A stretch of 21,052 nucleotides of DNA from positions 1 through 21,052 of the forward strand of contig JANRKN010000095.1 in NCBI GenBank assembly GCA_033763435.1, in the 5' to 3' direction. Positions 1 through 7,451 of this stretch are shown piece by piece. Origin of the DNA: JANRKN01 sp033763435 (lineage in GTDB: Bacteria; Planctomycetota; Phycisphaerae; Phycisphaerales; UBA1924). The notes under the pieces were generated by a model. It saw nothing but the letters and a program-made list of their open reading frames with translations. It had not been told where the DNA came from and did no database searches. The number at the start of each line of letters is the position of its first letter. The first letter of the stretch is position 1. The translations under genes and the position numbers were made by a program.

Positions 1-1
1 C

Positions 2-343
2 GCGCCCGTCGTTGCCGCCGCCGGGCGCGCCTACTACGACGAGCTGCTCAGCGTGGGCGTGCGCATCGCCCAGCACCGCGGCGGGCTGCTGCACGCCAAG
101 AACGCCGTCATCGACGGGCGCGTCGCGATGATCGGCAGCGCCAACTTCGACCGCCGGAGCTTTGACCTCAACTTCGAGATCACGCTTCTTGTCTTCGGCG
201 AAGACTTCGCCTCGCAGCTTCTGACGCTGCAGAAGAAGTACCTCGCCGATTCGACGCTGGTCGACCCCGCCCAGTGGCGCCGTCGTTCGCGGTGGAAGCG
301 CCTGCGCGATAACGCCGCGTCGCTGCTCTCGCCGCTGCTGTGA
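2..343 (+). CDS. cls: Cardiolipin synthase / phospholipase D-family protein, C-terminal part (5' end outside window)
   Basis: The reading frame is open from base 2, so the gene starts upstream; 113 residues are visible. They contain the second HKD motif of the phospholipase D superfamily: H31-A-K33 followed by D38, then the GSANFDRRS block and an NFE segment, the order seen at the C-terminus of bacterial cardiolipin synthases. The preceding AGRAYYDELLSVGV stretch also matches that family. Members condense phosphatidylglycerol (or PG plus PE) to cardiolipin at the cytoplasmic membrane. The last ~20 residues are basic (RRRSRWKRLR). Cardiolipin synthase is the best guess, but the first HKD motif and the N-terminal membrane segments are not visible, so another PLD-family transferase is possible. 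The gene converges on the metallo-hydrolase gene with about 37 bp between the stop codons. Confidence 0.8.
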   Translation, partial: APVVAAAGRAYYDELLSVGVRIAQHRGGLLHAKNAVIDGRVAMIGSANFDRRSFDLNFEITLLVFGEDFASQLLTLQKKYLADSTLVDPAQWRRRSRWKRLRDNAASLLSPLL

Positions 344-380
344 GGCGGTGCTCAGATGCGATGCCTCATGCCCGACGCCT

Positions 381-1361
381 TTACATTCTGACCACGCCGC
401 CGACGTTCACCGCGGCAACACGGTCCTGGTCGCTCGCCGCGGCGCGCATCAGCCGCTGGATCGGTTCCTCTGCCGGTTCATCGCTGAGCTTGAAGGTCGA
501 GTGGTGCACGGGCATCATCGTGCGTGCGCCGCTCTGCAGGAACATCTCCCACGCCTGCTCAGGCGTCGCGTGCGCGTGGATCCACGGGTCGTACGCGCCG
601 ATGCCCAGTATCGCGAGGTCGGGCCGCGCGGGCGCGACACGCGCGAACGCGTCGGTCATCGCCGAGTCGCCCGCGGCGAGCACCGTCGGGCCGTGCCGTG
701 CGCGGACGAGATAGCTGTTGAACCCACGGTGGCGGTCCCACGCCGTGCGCGCGCCCCAGTGGTTCGGGCGCAGCGCCTCGATGTGCAAGGGACCTTCTTC
801 GAGCGTGCCGCGCCAGTCGATCTCTCGCACCGAGCCGAACCCGCGCGGGATCAGGCGCGCGGTGTTCCGCGCGGTGATGACGTGCGTCTGCTTCCGCGCC
901 AGCGCCGCTAGGGTCGGGCGGTCGAGATGGTCAAAGTGCGCGTGCGTGATGAGCACAAGATCGACCTGCGGCAGCTCGTGGGCGCGCAGCGCCGGGGGCG
1001 CGAGACGCTCCATGCCAATCGTTCGGCCCAGGAGCGAGACGCCGATGCGGTCCGACAGCACCGGGTCGACGAGCACCCGCCGGCCGTCCAGATCGAGCAG
1101 CACGCTCGCGTGCCCGAGCCACGCGGCCCAGTTGCGCTCGCCGGGCAGCGAGGCCGAGGCCGAACTCTCCACGCGCGGCGTGGCCCGAGCTGGGGGCCTG
1201 CTCAGCTCGGTCGGATACCGGCGCAGCCCCGAGCGGAGCGCGTCGTGCCAGCGCCGGAGCATCGCCCGCGCGAGCGTCGATCGGCCCGCCTGCGACCCCG
1301 CGTGCGGGCCGGGGTGGTGCGGCTCGGGGGTCGCGTGGGGTTTGGAATGGGGGCGGTCCAT
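381..1361 (-). CDS. MBL-fold metallo-hydrolase (RomA / NAPE-PLD-like)
   Basis: A 326-residue protein with the metallo-beta-lactamase fold. Visible blocks are WLGHASVLL at 81-89, the strand ending VDPV at 98-101, the metal motif THAHFDHLD at 139-147 (HxHxDH), AGDSAMTD at 230-237 with its bridging Asp, and a late VHHSTFKLSDEP block around 285-296. The pattern, especially IGAYDPW and the His followed by TF.LSDEP, fits the RomA/NAPE-hydrolysing phospholipase D-like branch, not class B beta-lactamases. These are predicted Zn-dependent hydrolases; the substrate cannot be read from sequence. The frame stays open upstream to 1559, but that part runs through the (GGGGT)n tract, a terminator and tRNA-Leu, so I start at the Met at 1361. 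The first ~70 residues are low-complexity (His/Pro/Arg/Ser). The start is moderately certain and the family call is good. Confidence 0.85.
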   Translation of the reverse strand: MDRPHSKPHATPEPHHPGPHAGSQAGRSTLARAMLRRWHDALRSGLRRYPTELSRPPARATPRVESSASASLPGERNWAAWLGHASVLLDLDGRRVLVDPVLSDRIGVSLLGRTIGMERLAPPALRAHELPQVDLVLITHAHFDHLDRPTLAALARKQTHVITARNTARLIPRGFGSVREIDWRGTLEEGPLHIEALRPNHWGARTAWDRHRGFNSYLVRARHGPTVLAAGDSAMTDAFARVAPARPDLAILGIGAYDPWIHAHATPEQAWEMFLQSGARTMMPVHHSTFKLSDEPAEEPIQRLMRAAASDQDRVAAVNVGGVVRM

Positions 1362-1439
1362 GCCTGAGTCTTTGATCCGCCCCGGGGGCTCAGAGTTTCG
1401 GGTCCGGCGTGAGAATCGGGCGTCGATTGGGGTGGAGTA

Positions 1440-1473
1440 GGGGTGGGGTGGGGTGGGGTGGGGTGGGGTGGGG
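1440..1473. repeat. (GGGGT)6-GGGG tandem pentanucleotide repeat
   Basis: Six perfect GGGGT units plus a closing GGGG lie between the metallo-hydrolase start and the tRNA-Leu terminator. Seven consecutive G4 tracts with single-base spacers could form G-quadruplexes on the + strand. A perfect short tandem like this is prone to slippage. Confidence 0.95.
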
Positions 1474-1513
1474 CAAAAACGAACTCGGGCCCGTCCGGAA
1501 GGACAGGCCCGAG
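1474..1513 (-). terminator. Rho-independent terminator of tRNA-Leu
   Basis: Read on the minus strand, a 13-bp stem (arms 1484-1496 and 1501-1513, one G-U wobble) closes on a TTCC tetraloop. It is followed by TTCGTTTTTG, a T-rich run. It lies 6 nt past the 3' end of tRNA-Leu in the right orientation. Confidence 0.85.
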
Positions 1514-1519
1514 GTCGAA

Positions 1520-1602
1520 TGCGGCCGAGAGGAGTCGAACCTCCACGCCTTTTGGGCACTAGAACCTGAATCTAGCGCGTCTGCCAATTCCGCCACGGCC
1601 GC
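1520..1602 (-). tRNA. tRNA-Leu (anticodon CAG)
   Basis: The minus strand folds as a class II tRNA of 83 nt. The acceptor arms are GCGGCCG and CGGCCGC with discriminator A. The anticodon stem CTAGA/TCTAG encloses a loop with anticodon CAG (reads CUG). A long variable arm and a T arm with the GGTTCGACTCC pattern follow. CCA is not encoded. It lies 76 nt downstream of recA on the same strand and ends in its own terminator. Confidence 0.95.
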
Positions 1603-1678
1603 GGCGAAGCCGGAGAGGTTAGGCGGGCATGCCCCGCTGGGGCAACCGACCGTGCGCTCCCGGCCCGCGTGGGCGGAA

Positions 1679-2995
1679 TTACTCCTCGCCCTCGTCGGTG
1701 TCGTCGCCTTCCTTGCGGACCGCGGGCTGGGGCTGGCTCATCCGGACGGTCAGCACCTTCTGGCGGATCTCCTTGAACAGCTCCGGGTGCTCCTTCAGGT
1801 AGGTCTTGGCCCCTTCGCGGCCCTGCGAGAGCCGCAGCTCGCCGTAGCTGAACCACGAGCCCGCCTTCTCCACCACGTTCGCCGCGACGGCCAGGTCGAT
1901 CAGGTCGCCCGCCATCGAGATGCCCTCGGAGTACATGATGTCAAACTCGGCCTCGCGGAAGGGCGGGGCGACCTTGTTCTTGACCACGCGGGCCCGCGTC
2001 CGGCTGCCGACGGTGATGTCGCCCTCCTTGATCGCGCCCGTCCGGCGCACGTCGATGCGGACCGAGGAGTAGAACTTGAGCGCCCGGCCGCCGGTCGTGG
2101 TCTCCGGGCTGCCGAACATCACGCCGATCTTCTCGCGGATCTGGTTGATGAAGATCACCGTGCAGTTGGAGCGGGCGATGATGCCCGTGAGCTTGCGCAT
2201 CGCCTGGCTCATGAGCCGCGCCTGCACGCCCACCGAGCTCTCGCCCATCTCGCCCTCGATCTCCGACCGCGGGATCAGCGCCGCGACCGAGTCGACGATG
2301 ATGATGTCGACCGCGTTGGACCGCACGAGCATCTCGCAGATCTCCAGCGCCTGCTCGCCCGTGTCGGGCTGGGAGACCAGCAGCTCGTCGATGTTCACGC
2401 CGATCTTGCGGGCCCACGAGGGGTCCAGCGCGTGCTCGGCATCGATGAACGCCGCGACGCCGCCCTCCTTCTGGGCGTGCGCTGCGACCGTCAGCGCCAG
2501 CGTCGTCTTACCCGACGATTCCGGGCCGAAGATCTCGACGATGCGCCCGCGCGGGATGCCCCGCCCGCCCAGCGCAAGGTCCAGCGAGAGCGCGCCGGTC
2601 GAGATGCCGGGGATCGAGAGATACGCCTTCTCGTCCAGGCGCATGATCGAGCCCTTGCCGAAGGTCTTCTCGATCTGGCCCAGCGTCGCCTTGAGCGCGG
2701 CGTTCTTTTCCTTGTCGCCGATGCGCACCTCGGCGGTGCGGATCATCGACTCGCGGTTGAACGTCTCGCGGACGGACTCGACCTGCGCCGCGGGGCGGCC
2801 GGCCGCGGAGCTCACCGCGCCCGGACGCGACACCGGCGCGGGGGCCTTGGCCTCGCTCTTGATTTCGTTCTTGATGTCGTTCTTGGGGTCCGCCTTGGTC
2901 TCGACCGCCTTGGGGTTGGCGGGAGTGGTGGGGCCGCTCGTGGGAGTGGTGGGGGCGGCGGGGGCGGACGTGCGCGACGTGACAGCCTGAGGCAT
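1679..2995 (-). CDS. recA: Recombinase RecA with a ~95-residue N-terminal extension
   Basis: RecA forms filaments on ssDNA, catalyses strand exchange and activates LexA self-cleavage. The core is canonical: LGQIEKTFGKGSIMRL at 105-120, Walker A GPESSGKTT at 157-165, Walker B IIIVDS at 231-236, loop L2 region NQIREKIGVMFGSPETTTGG at 284-303, and an acidic C-terminal tail. The protein is 438 residues against about 350 in most bacteria. The excess is a Pro/Ala/Thr/Lys-rich N-terminal tail (about residues 1-95) before the usual start. The long start is supported by AAGGAG at 3004-3009 (minus strand), 8 nt before the ATG; an internal Met at residue 84 is the alternative. A sigma70-like promoter lies about 165 nt upstream. 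No SOS box was recognised with confidence. Confidence 0.97.
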   Translation of the reverse strand: MPQAVTSRTSAPAAPTTPTSGPTTPANPKAVETKADPKNDIKNEIKSEAKAPAPVSRPGAVSSAAGRPAAQVESVRETFNRESMIRTAEVRIGDKEKNAALKATLGQIEKTFGKGSIMRLDEKAYLSIPGISTGALSLDLALGGRGIPRGRIVEIFGPESSGKTTLALTVAAHAQKEGGVAAFIDAEHALDPSWARKIGVNIDELLVSQPDTGEQALEICEMLVRSNAVDIIIVDSVAALIPRSEIEGEMGESSVGVQARLMSQAMRKLTGIIARSNCTVIFINQIREKIGVMFGSPETTTGGRALKFYSSVRIDVRRTGAIKEGDITVGSRTRARVVKNKVAPPFREAEFDIMYSEGISMAGDLIDLAVAANVVEKAGSWFSYGELRLSQGREGAKTYLKEHPELFKEIRQKVLTVRMSQPQPAVRKEGDDTDEGEE

Positions 2996-3165
2996 GGACC
3001 GATCTCCTTGCCGGCCGTGGCTGCTGAGTCCGTGAAACCGTCGGGCGAAGGCCCGAATCAGTCCGGATCGGCAGGCGGCCGAGCGGCAGCGCTGGGGCGG
3101 GCCGGTCCCTCCGTGGAACCGAGTCCGATTCAGGGGCCGCGCTGCGGGCGGGCCTGAACGAACGC

Positions 3166-3195
3166 AACTTAGTCTGCCGCGTGGGCCCGTGTCAA
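3166..3195 (-). promoter_or_regulatory. Probable sigma70 promoter of recA
   Basis: On the minus strand a perfect TTGACA (3190-3195) is followed by an 18-nt spacer and TAAGTT (3166-3171), which keeps the important T1, A2 and T6 of the -10 box. It is about 170 nt upstream of the recA ATG, implying a long leader. I looked for GAAC-N4-GTTC and GTTC-N7-GTTC LexA boxes around it and saw neither. Confidence 0.5.
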
Positions 3196-3331
3196 ACGCG
3201 ATTCCTCGCGGACCCTAACGGATTGTGGAGAAGCCCTGACGACCGTGTGTCAGTCCGTCGGGTAGCCACCTCGAATGCCCTGCCTCGGTGCCTGTTCCCC
3301 GTCTATCCCTCGCCTCGGCTAGGTTGGTCCG

Positions 3332-3360
3332 GGCATGTCGACTCTCCGAGACGACATGCC
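3332..3360. repeat. Perfect 9-bp inverted repeat (stem-loop)
   Basis: GGCATGTCG at 3332-3340 pairs with CGACATGCC at 3352-3360 around an 11-nt loop. No T-tract follows on either strand, so it does not look like an intrinsic terminator. It could be an RNA structure or a protein-binding palindrome. Confidence 0.6.
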
Positions 3361-3426
3361 TTATGCACACCTGGGGTGCCCCGATCCGCGGCGCGATGTC
3401 CGCGCGTCGGGTGTATTTCGGCCCCC

Positions 3427-3562
3427 AGCCTTGGGTGCCACCACTCGGAGCGCAGCGGAGAGTGGTGCGATGGGCGCCAGCCGCCTTCGGCACCAGTCGC
3501 GCCGAGGCTGCGCCTCGTCGGACTGGTGGCACCCTCTGCGCGATCGACGCGCCACCAAGGCT
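3427..3562. repeat. Nested inverted-repeat element (REP-like)
   Basis: Outer arms AGCCTTGG (3427-3434) and CCAAGGCT (3555-3562) enclose a second perfect pair, GGGTGCCACCA (3433-3443) with TGGTGGCACCC (3524-3534). Inside are two more hairpins: CACCACTC/GAGTGGTG (3439-3446 with 3460-3467), and CACCAGTC/GACTGGTG (3491-3498 with 3521-3528) with an inner CGAGG/CCTCG stem. The CTTGGGTGCCACCAC edge recurs at 7161-7174, suggesting a dispersed family. Confidence 0.7.
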
Positions 3563-3630
3563 TGAGCGACAAAGCCCGCCCAAACAGTGCCACCCGCCTT
3601 CTTTGCGTGTGAGAGGAAACCCTCAAGGCC

Positions 3631-3664
3631 CGGAAAGAACAACGCCCCGAGCGGTCGGGGCGTT
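3631..3664 (-). terminator. Rho-independent terminator of pdhA
   Basis: A perfect 10-bp stem (AACGCCCCGA at 3641-3650 with TCGGGGCGTT at 3655-3664, 4-nt loop) is followed on the minus strand by GTTCTTTCC. It lies 45 nt past the pdhA stop in the correct orientation. Confidence 0.75.
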
Positions 3665-3708
3665 GGTCAAGTCTTCGATGTCCGGGCCGACGGTGGTCGG
3701 CGTGAGCA

Positions 3709-4890
3709 TCAGAGCAGCGGGTTCTTCACGCCGTGGACATAGTCGGCCATGGGCGACATGTTCGGCATCGGGTTGTGCATGACATCGCTGTAGAGCTCGG
3801 TCGCGACATCCGGGACGGGCGAGTTCTCGGCGAACTCGACGGCCTTGCGCGCCAGCTCCTTGACCTCGGTCTGGATCTCCATGAACCGCTGCTCGCTGAG
3901 CACGGGCTTGCCGTCCGGGCCCTTGCGCTGGGTCATGAGGTGCGAGGCGAGACGGTCGATCGAGTCCTTGCTCTTGAACTGCTCGACCTCTTCCTTGGTG
4001 CGGTACTTCTGGGGGTCGGACATCGAATGCCCGAGGTAGCGGTAGGTCTTGAGGTCGACGAAGGCGGGCTTCTGGTTCTCGCGGCACCAGTCGACGAGGG
4101 GCTTGAACTGGTCGTAGAGCTCGAGGATGTCAAAGCCGTCGATGATCGCCGAGCGGATGCCGTAGGCCTCGCCCTTCTTGGTGAGGTCGTGGGCCATGGT
4201 CGTGCCGCGCTCGATGGCGGTGCCCATCGAGTAGCCGTTGTTCTCGACGATAATGATGCAGGGCAGGTCCCAGAGGCCGGCGAGGTTCATGGCCTCGTGG
4301 AGGGCGCCCTGGTTGAGCGCGCCGTCGCCGAGGTAGGCGAGGCAGACCTTCTTGGTGCCGGGGTCGCCGGGGTTGACGCCCGGGTTGGGGAGCTTCTGCT
4401 GGAGGACTTCCCACTCGTAGCGGACGGCAAAGGCCAGGCCCACGCCCAGGGGGATCTGCGCGCCGACGATGCCGTGGCCGCCGAAGTTGTAGTTGGGCTT
4501 GTCGAACATGTGCATCGAGCCGCCCTTGCCCTTGGCGCAGCCGGTGACCTTGCCGAACATCTCGGCCATGCAGGCGCCCGGGTCCATGCCGCGGGCGAGC
4601 GCGTGCCCGTGGTCGCGGTAGGCGGTGACGATGGGGTCGTCCTTGTTGACGGAGTTGATCGTGCCGACGGCGGTGGCTTCCTGCCCGATGTACAGGTGAC
4701 AGAAGCCGCCGATCTTGGCCTGCTGGTACGCCTGCGCGCAGCGGTTCTCGAACTCGCGGATCAGGAGCATGTCGCGCAGCCAGCGCACGAGCGTCTCACC
4801 CGGCACCAGATCGCTCGGGCGGGGCGAGTTCGGCAGGCGATCGTCCAACGGCTTGTCCAACGGCGAGGTGTTCGACATAGTCTGCGACAT
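3709..4890 (-). CDS. pdhA: Pyruvate dehydrogenase E1 component, alpha subunit
   Basis: A 393-residue thiamine-diphosphate enzyme subunit that decarboxylates pyruvate and acetylates lipoyl-E2 when paired with E1 beta. Visible are LLIREFENR around 42-50, YRDHGHALARG at 91-101, GKGGSMHMFD at 121-130, GHGIVGAQIPLG at 138-149, the ThDP motif GDG (188-190) ... ENN (216-218), and the loop YRYLGHSMSDP at 283-293. The open frame runs to 5046, but the family begins near ETLVRWLRDMLL, so I use the Met at 4890 (a second Met four residues later is possible). No strong SD precedes it. No E1 beta, E2 or E3 gene is adjacent, so those subunits must lie elsewhere. A branched-chain or acetoin E1 alpha is possible but less likely, given the strong PdhA match. 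Confidence 0.92.
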   Translation of the reverse strand: MSQTMSNTSPLDKPLDDRLPNSPRPSDLVPGETLVRWLRDMLLIREFENRCAQAYQQAKIGGFCHLYIGQEATAVGTINSVNKDDPIVTAYRDHGHALARGMDPGACMAEMFGKVTGCAKGKGGSMHMFDKPNYNFGGHGIVGAQIPLGVGLAFAVRYEWEVLQQKLPNPGVNPGDPGTKKVCLAYLGDGALNQGALHEAMNLAGLWDLPCIIIVENNGYSMGTAIERGTTMAHDLTKKGEAYGIRSAIIDGFDILELYDQFKPLVDWCRENQKPAFVDLKTYRYLGHSMSDPQKYRTKEEVEQFKSKDSIDRLASHLMTQRKGPDGKPVLSEQRFMEIQTEVKELARKAVEFAENSPVPDVATELYSDVMHNPMPNMSPMADYVHGVKNPLL

Positions 4891-5223
4891 GTTGCCTAAG
4901 TCCCTGGAGGAGTAAACCGGACCCCAACTCCAACCGTGACCCCCGGCGCCCGACCCCGGGCACCCCGAAAACGAACGCCGAGCATAGGTCGCGTCCAGTG
5001 CCCTCGGCGGGACGGGGGCGGTTCTGAAGCCGGGAACCCCGATCACGGTCCGATGCGCGGGCGACCCTCCCCTGATCGGCGGATCATTCGCTGGCCGGGG
5101 CCCAAGGGATCCGGGGAAATGCCGAGGAACTCGGCTGGGGCACGGGGCTTATACTTGCCCGTCCCTTGTGGGAGTTTCCGCCCCGCGGGGTTTGGTCATT
5201 GGGTTTTCCGAGGAGAGAGAGAC
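4891..5223. other. Divergent intergenic region between pdhA and the PEP-CTERM gene
   Basis: 333 bases with no gene. Toward the PEP-CTERM gene there is a -10-like TATACT at 5150-5155 without a convincing -35. Just upstream is the palindrome GCCGAG-GAA-CTCGGC at 5121-5135, which could be an operator. GAGGAG at 5210-5215 is the SD of the downstream gene. No clear pdhA promoter was identified. Confidence 0.5.
5121..5135. promoter_or_regulatory. Candidate operator palindrome upstream of the PEP-CTERM gene
   Basis: A 6-bp perfect dyad, GCCGAG/CTCGGC with a 3-base centre, lies about 15 nt upstream of the -10-like TATACT at 5150-5155. Position and symmetry fit a repressor or activator site, but the regulator is unknown and chance is not excluded in such GC-rich DNA. 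Confidence 0.25.
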
Positions 5224-6357
5224 ATGCAGTTCACCAAGGCCTCGGCCAGCGCCGGGGCGATCGTGGTCATTGCGGGCCTGGCGCACGCCCAGCCCGTCAA
5301 CACCCAGTTGCAGAGCGGCTGGTCGTGGCAGGCGATCGGCGGCGGCACGTACGACACCGGGCTCGTCGGCACGGCACGCGGTGGGGCCAACGGCCAGACC
5401 ACCGGCCCCTTCACCGACACGTCCTACGGCATCATGAACGAGCAGGGCACGCCCTGGTACACCGGGCAGGACCTCAACGCCGCCCAGTACGTTCAGCGCC
5501 AGCTCTTCGGCAACTTCGGCACCAGCTCACCCCCCGGCCCCGCGGGCACGCGCTACTACAACTTCGGCTACGCCGGGCCCAACGGCCCCACGCAGGCCGG
5601 CCAGGGCGCAACCAGCGCGGGCTCCAACTTCGCCTTCACCGCCGCCGAGCGCCGGAACGTCACGCTCAATCAGTGGAGCAACCCCTTCCAGGACGTCGGC
5701 GGCATCGCGACGTTCGGCCAGATCGTCTACGTCCCCGTCGCCGCCACGCTCCGCGTGGGCCTTGGCTGGGGCGGCGATGAGATGCTCATCAAGGGCATCG
5801 GCGGCTCGGCGAACAACAAGACCCGCATCCGCGTCGACGCCAACATCGACGCCGCGTTCTCGTCCTCGGCCTTCGGCGGGCTCTCGTCGACGGGCAACCG
5901 CATCAACGTCAACGGCATCACCGAGTTCTTCAACCCCGCGTCGCTCGGCAACTATGACATGGCCTGGGGCTACGGCGTGGGCCTCACCGCCGGGCAGACC
6001 CTCCTCGCGCGCGACAACTCCACCAACTTCGTCACGCACAACGGCGTCGTTGTCGGCGACCCCACCCAGGGCCTGACGCCCAACTCCGTGGGCTCGGGCT
6101 TCACCAACACCTACAACGTGCTCTCGGCGCTGCAGCAGGACGGCTCGTCGTTCACGTTCCAGTTTGACTCGGCCGCGGAGCTGTTCATCACGCGCGACTT
6201 CGGCGACGCCGACGCCCGCGCGCAGATGGGTCCGGGCATGGAAGGCAACGTGCAGCTCGTCGTGCAGTGGGCCGCGTTCCAGGCCGTCCCGACGCCCGGC
6301 AGCCTCGCGCTCGTCGGCGCGGGCCTGCTCGTCGCGGCGCGCCGTCGCCGGGCCTGA
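5224..6357 (+). CDS. Secreted PEP-CTERM-type protein (PTPG-tailed), function unknown
   Basis: A 377-residue exported protein. The N-terminus has a signal peptide (basic start, hydrophobic core around 8-20, likely cleavage after AHA at 20-22). The C-terminus carries a sorting tag: VPTPG, a hydrophobic stretch GSLALVGAGLLVAA, then RRRR. This is the Phycisphaerae-like variant of the PEP-CTERM signal recognised by exosortases, which cleave and process the tail at the membrane. The body is rich in Gly, Asn, Thr and aromatic residues with few charges, typical of surface beta-rich proteins; no enzymatic motif is seen. The start is fixed by GAGGAG at 5210-5215, 8 nt upstream of the ATG. A strong terminator follows. 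No exosortase gene is in the window. Confidence 0.85.
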   Translation: MQFTKASASAGAIVVIAGLAHAQPVNTQLQSGWSWQAIGGGTYDTGLVGTARGGANGQTTGPFTDTSYGIMNEQGTPWYTGQDLNAAQYVQRQLFGNFGTSSPPGPAGTRYYNFGYAGPNGPTQAGQGATSAGSNFAFTAAERRNVTLNQWSNPFQDVGGIATFGQIVYVPVAATLRVGLGWGGDEMLIKGIGGSANNKTRIRVDANIDAAFSSSAFGGLSSTGNRINVNGITEFFNPASLGNYDMAWGYGVGLTAGQTLLARDNSTNFVTHNGVVVGDPTQGLTPNSVGSGFTNTYNVLSALQQDGSSFTFQFDSAAELFITRDFGDADARAQMGPGMEGNVQLVVQWAAFQAVPTPGSLALVGAGLLVAARRRRA

Positions 6358-6383
6358 AGTTCAGGCTGAATCCGGTCTATTCA

Positions 6384-6418
6384 GGGGTCGCGCGTCGTGG
6401 GACGTGCGGCCCCTTTTT
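6384..6418 (+). terminator. Rho-independent terminator after the PEP-CTERM gene
   Basis: GGGGTCGC (6384-6391) pairs with GCGGCCCC (6406-6413) with one wobble, and an inner CGTC/GACG stem extends it. TTTTT (6414-6418) follows directly. It separates this gene from nth, so nth needs its own promoter or a very short leader. Confidence 0.8.
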
Positions 6419-6441
6419 CGTGCGCACGCTACGCTCGCCCG

Positions 6442-7130
<689 letters not shown>

Positions 7131-7131
<1 letters not shown>

Positions 7132-7383
7132 AGTGGTCGAGTGGTCCAGTGGTGCAGTGCCTTGGGTGCCACCACCCGCGGCCTTGAGCGAGTGCGGTTC
7201 GACCCGGCGGGTGGTGCTTTCGCGCGGGGTGACCCGACCCGCGGAGCCCGCAGGGCAACGCGCATTGGGTGAGGTTGGAACTTCGGCCCGAGGCGCTCGA
7301 TCTCGCCGCAGGGGCGGCTTCGATCGTGCGACTCGGGGCACCCGACCACTTGACCACTTGACCACCGGGCCACTGGGCCACTT
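7131..7383. repeat. Inverted-repeat element with GACCACTT-type octamer arms
   Basis: Left arm: octamers AAGTGGTC (7131-7138), GAGTGGTC, CAGTGGTG (to 7154). Right arm: five octamers GACCACTT, GACCACTT, GACCACCG, GGCCACTG, GGCCACTT (7344-7383) in inverted orientation. Inside lie GGGTGCC (7165-7171 region) with GGCACCC (7337-7343), and CACCACCCG (7170-7178) with CGGGTGGTG (7208-7216). The inner edge CTTGGGTGCCACCAC is shared with the element at 3427-3562. The left arm begins at the last base of the nth stop codon. There is no coding potential and no transposase. Confidence 0.75.
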
Positions 7384-7392
7384 CGCGTGTCA

Positions 7393-7408
7393 GGTCGGAC
7401 TGCCGACC
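7393..7408. repeat. Small hairpin downstream of tRNA-Arg
   Basis: GGTCGG (7393-7398) and CCGACC (7403-7408) form a 6-bp stem with an ACTG loop, about 45 nt past the tRNA-Arg 3' end. No T-tract follows on the minus strand, so a terminator role is doubtful. Confidence 0.35.
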
Positions 7409-7451
7409 GAACCAAGAGCACGCACATCACAATGTCGGTGGGGGGGAGAAG

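Larger units (their letters stand above)
3200..3640. other. Non-coding region with several hairpins between recA and pdhA
   Basis: About 440 bases without a credible gene. The open frames here have no recognisable motif and overlap one another on both strands. The region holds a perfect 9-bp inverted repeat (3332-3340 with 3352-3360, 11-nt loop) and the nested inverted-repeat element 3427-3562, and it ends at the pdhA terminator. I saw no RNase P, tmRNA, SRP or 6S signature. Confidence 0.6.

Noticed and set aside
341..368. Hairpin TGAGGC/GCCTCA at the convergent ends of cls and the hydrolase
   Set aside because: Only 6 bp with a 16-nt loop and no T-tract; too weak to call a terminator.
1362..1559. 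N-terminal extension of the metallo-hydrolase frame
   Set aside because: It would translate the (GGGGT)n tract, a terminator and part of tRNA-Leu; the extra residues are low-complexity and outside the family alignment.
1622..1636. GCGGG/CCCGC hairpin between recA and tRNA-Leu
   Set aside because: Five-bp stem without a T-tract; recA and the tRNA may simply share the terminator at 1474-1513.
1409..3157. Long + strand open frame antisense to recA
   Set aside because: A shadow of the GC-rich recA coding strand: it crosses the tRNA and terminator and has no recognisable motif.
3140..3200. LexA/SOS box near the recA promoter
   Set aside because: GAACGAAC and GTTCGTTC occur, but not with the GAAC-N4-GTTC or GTTC-N7-GTTC spacing of known boxes.
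3181..3642. Several overlapping open frames on both strands between recA and pdhA
   Set aside because: No motif, no SD, conflicting frames and strong inverted repeats; treated as non-coding.
3733..4899. 388-residue + strand frame antisense to pdhA
   Set aside because: Composition-driven (Val/Leu/Asp/Gly/His repeats), without domains, opposite an unmistakable pdhA.
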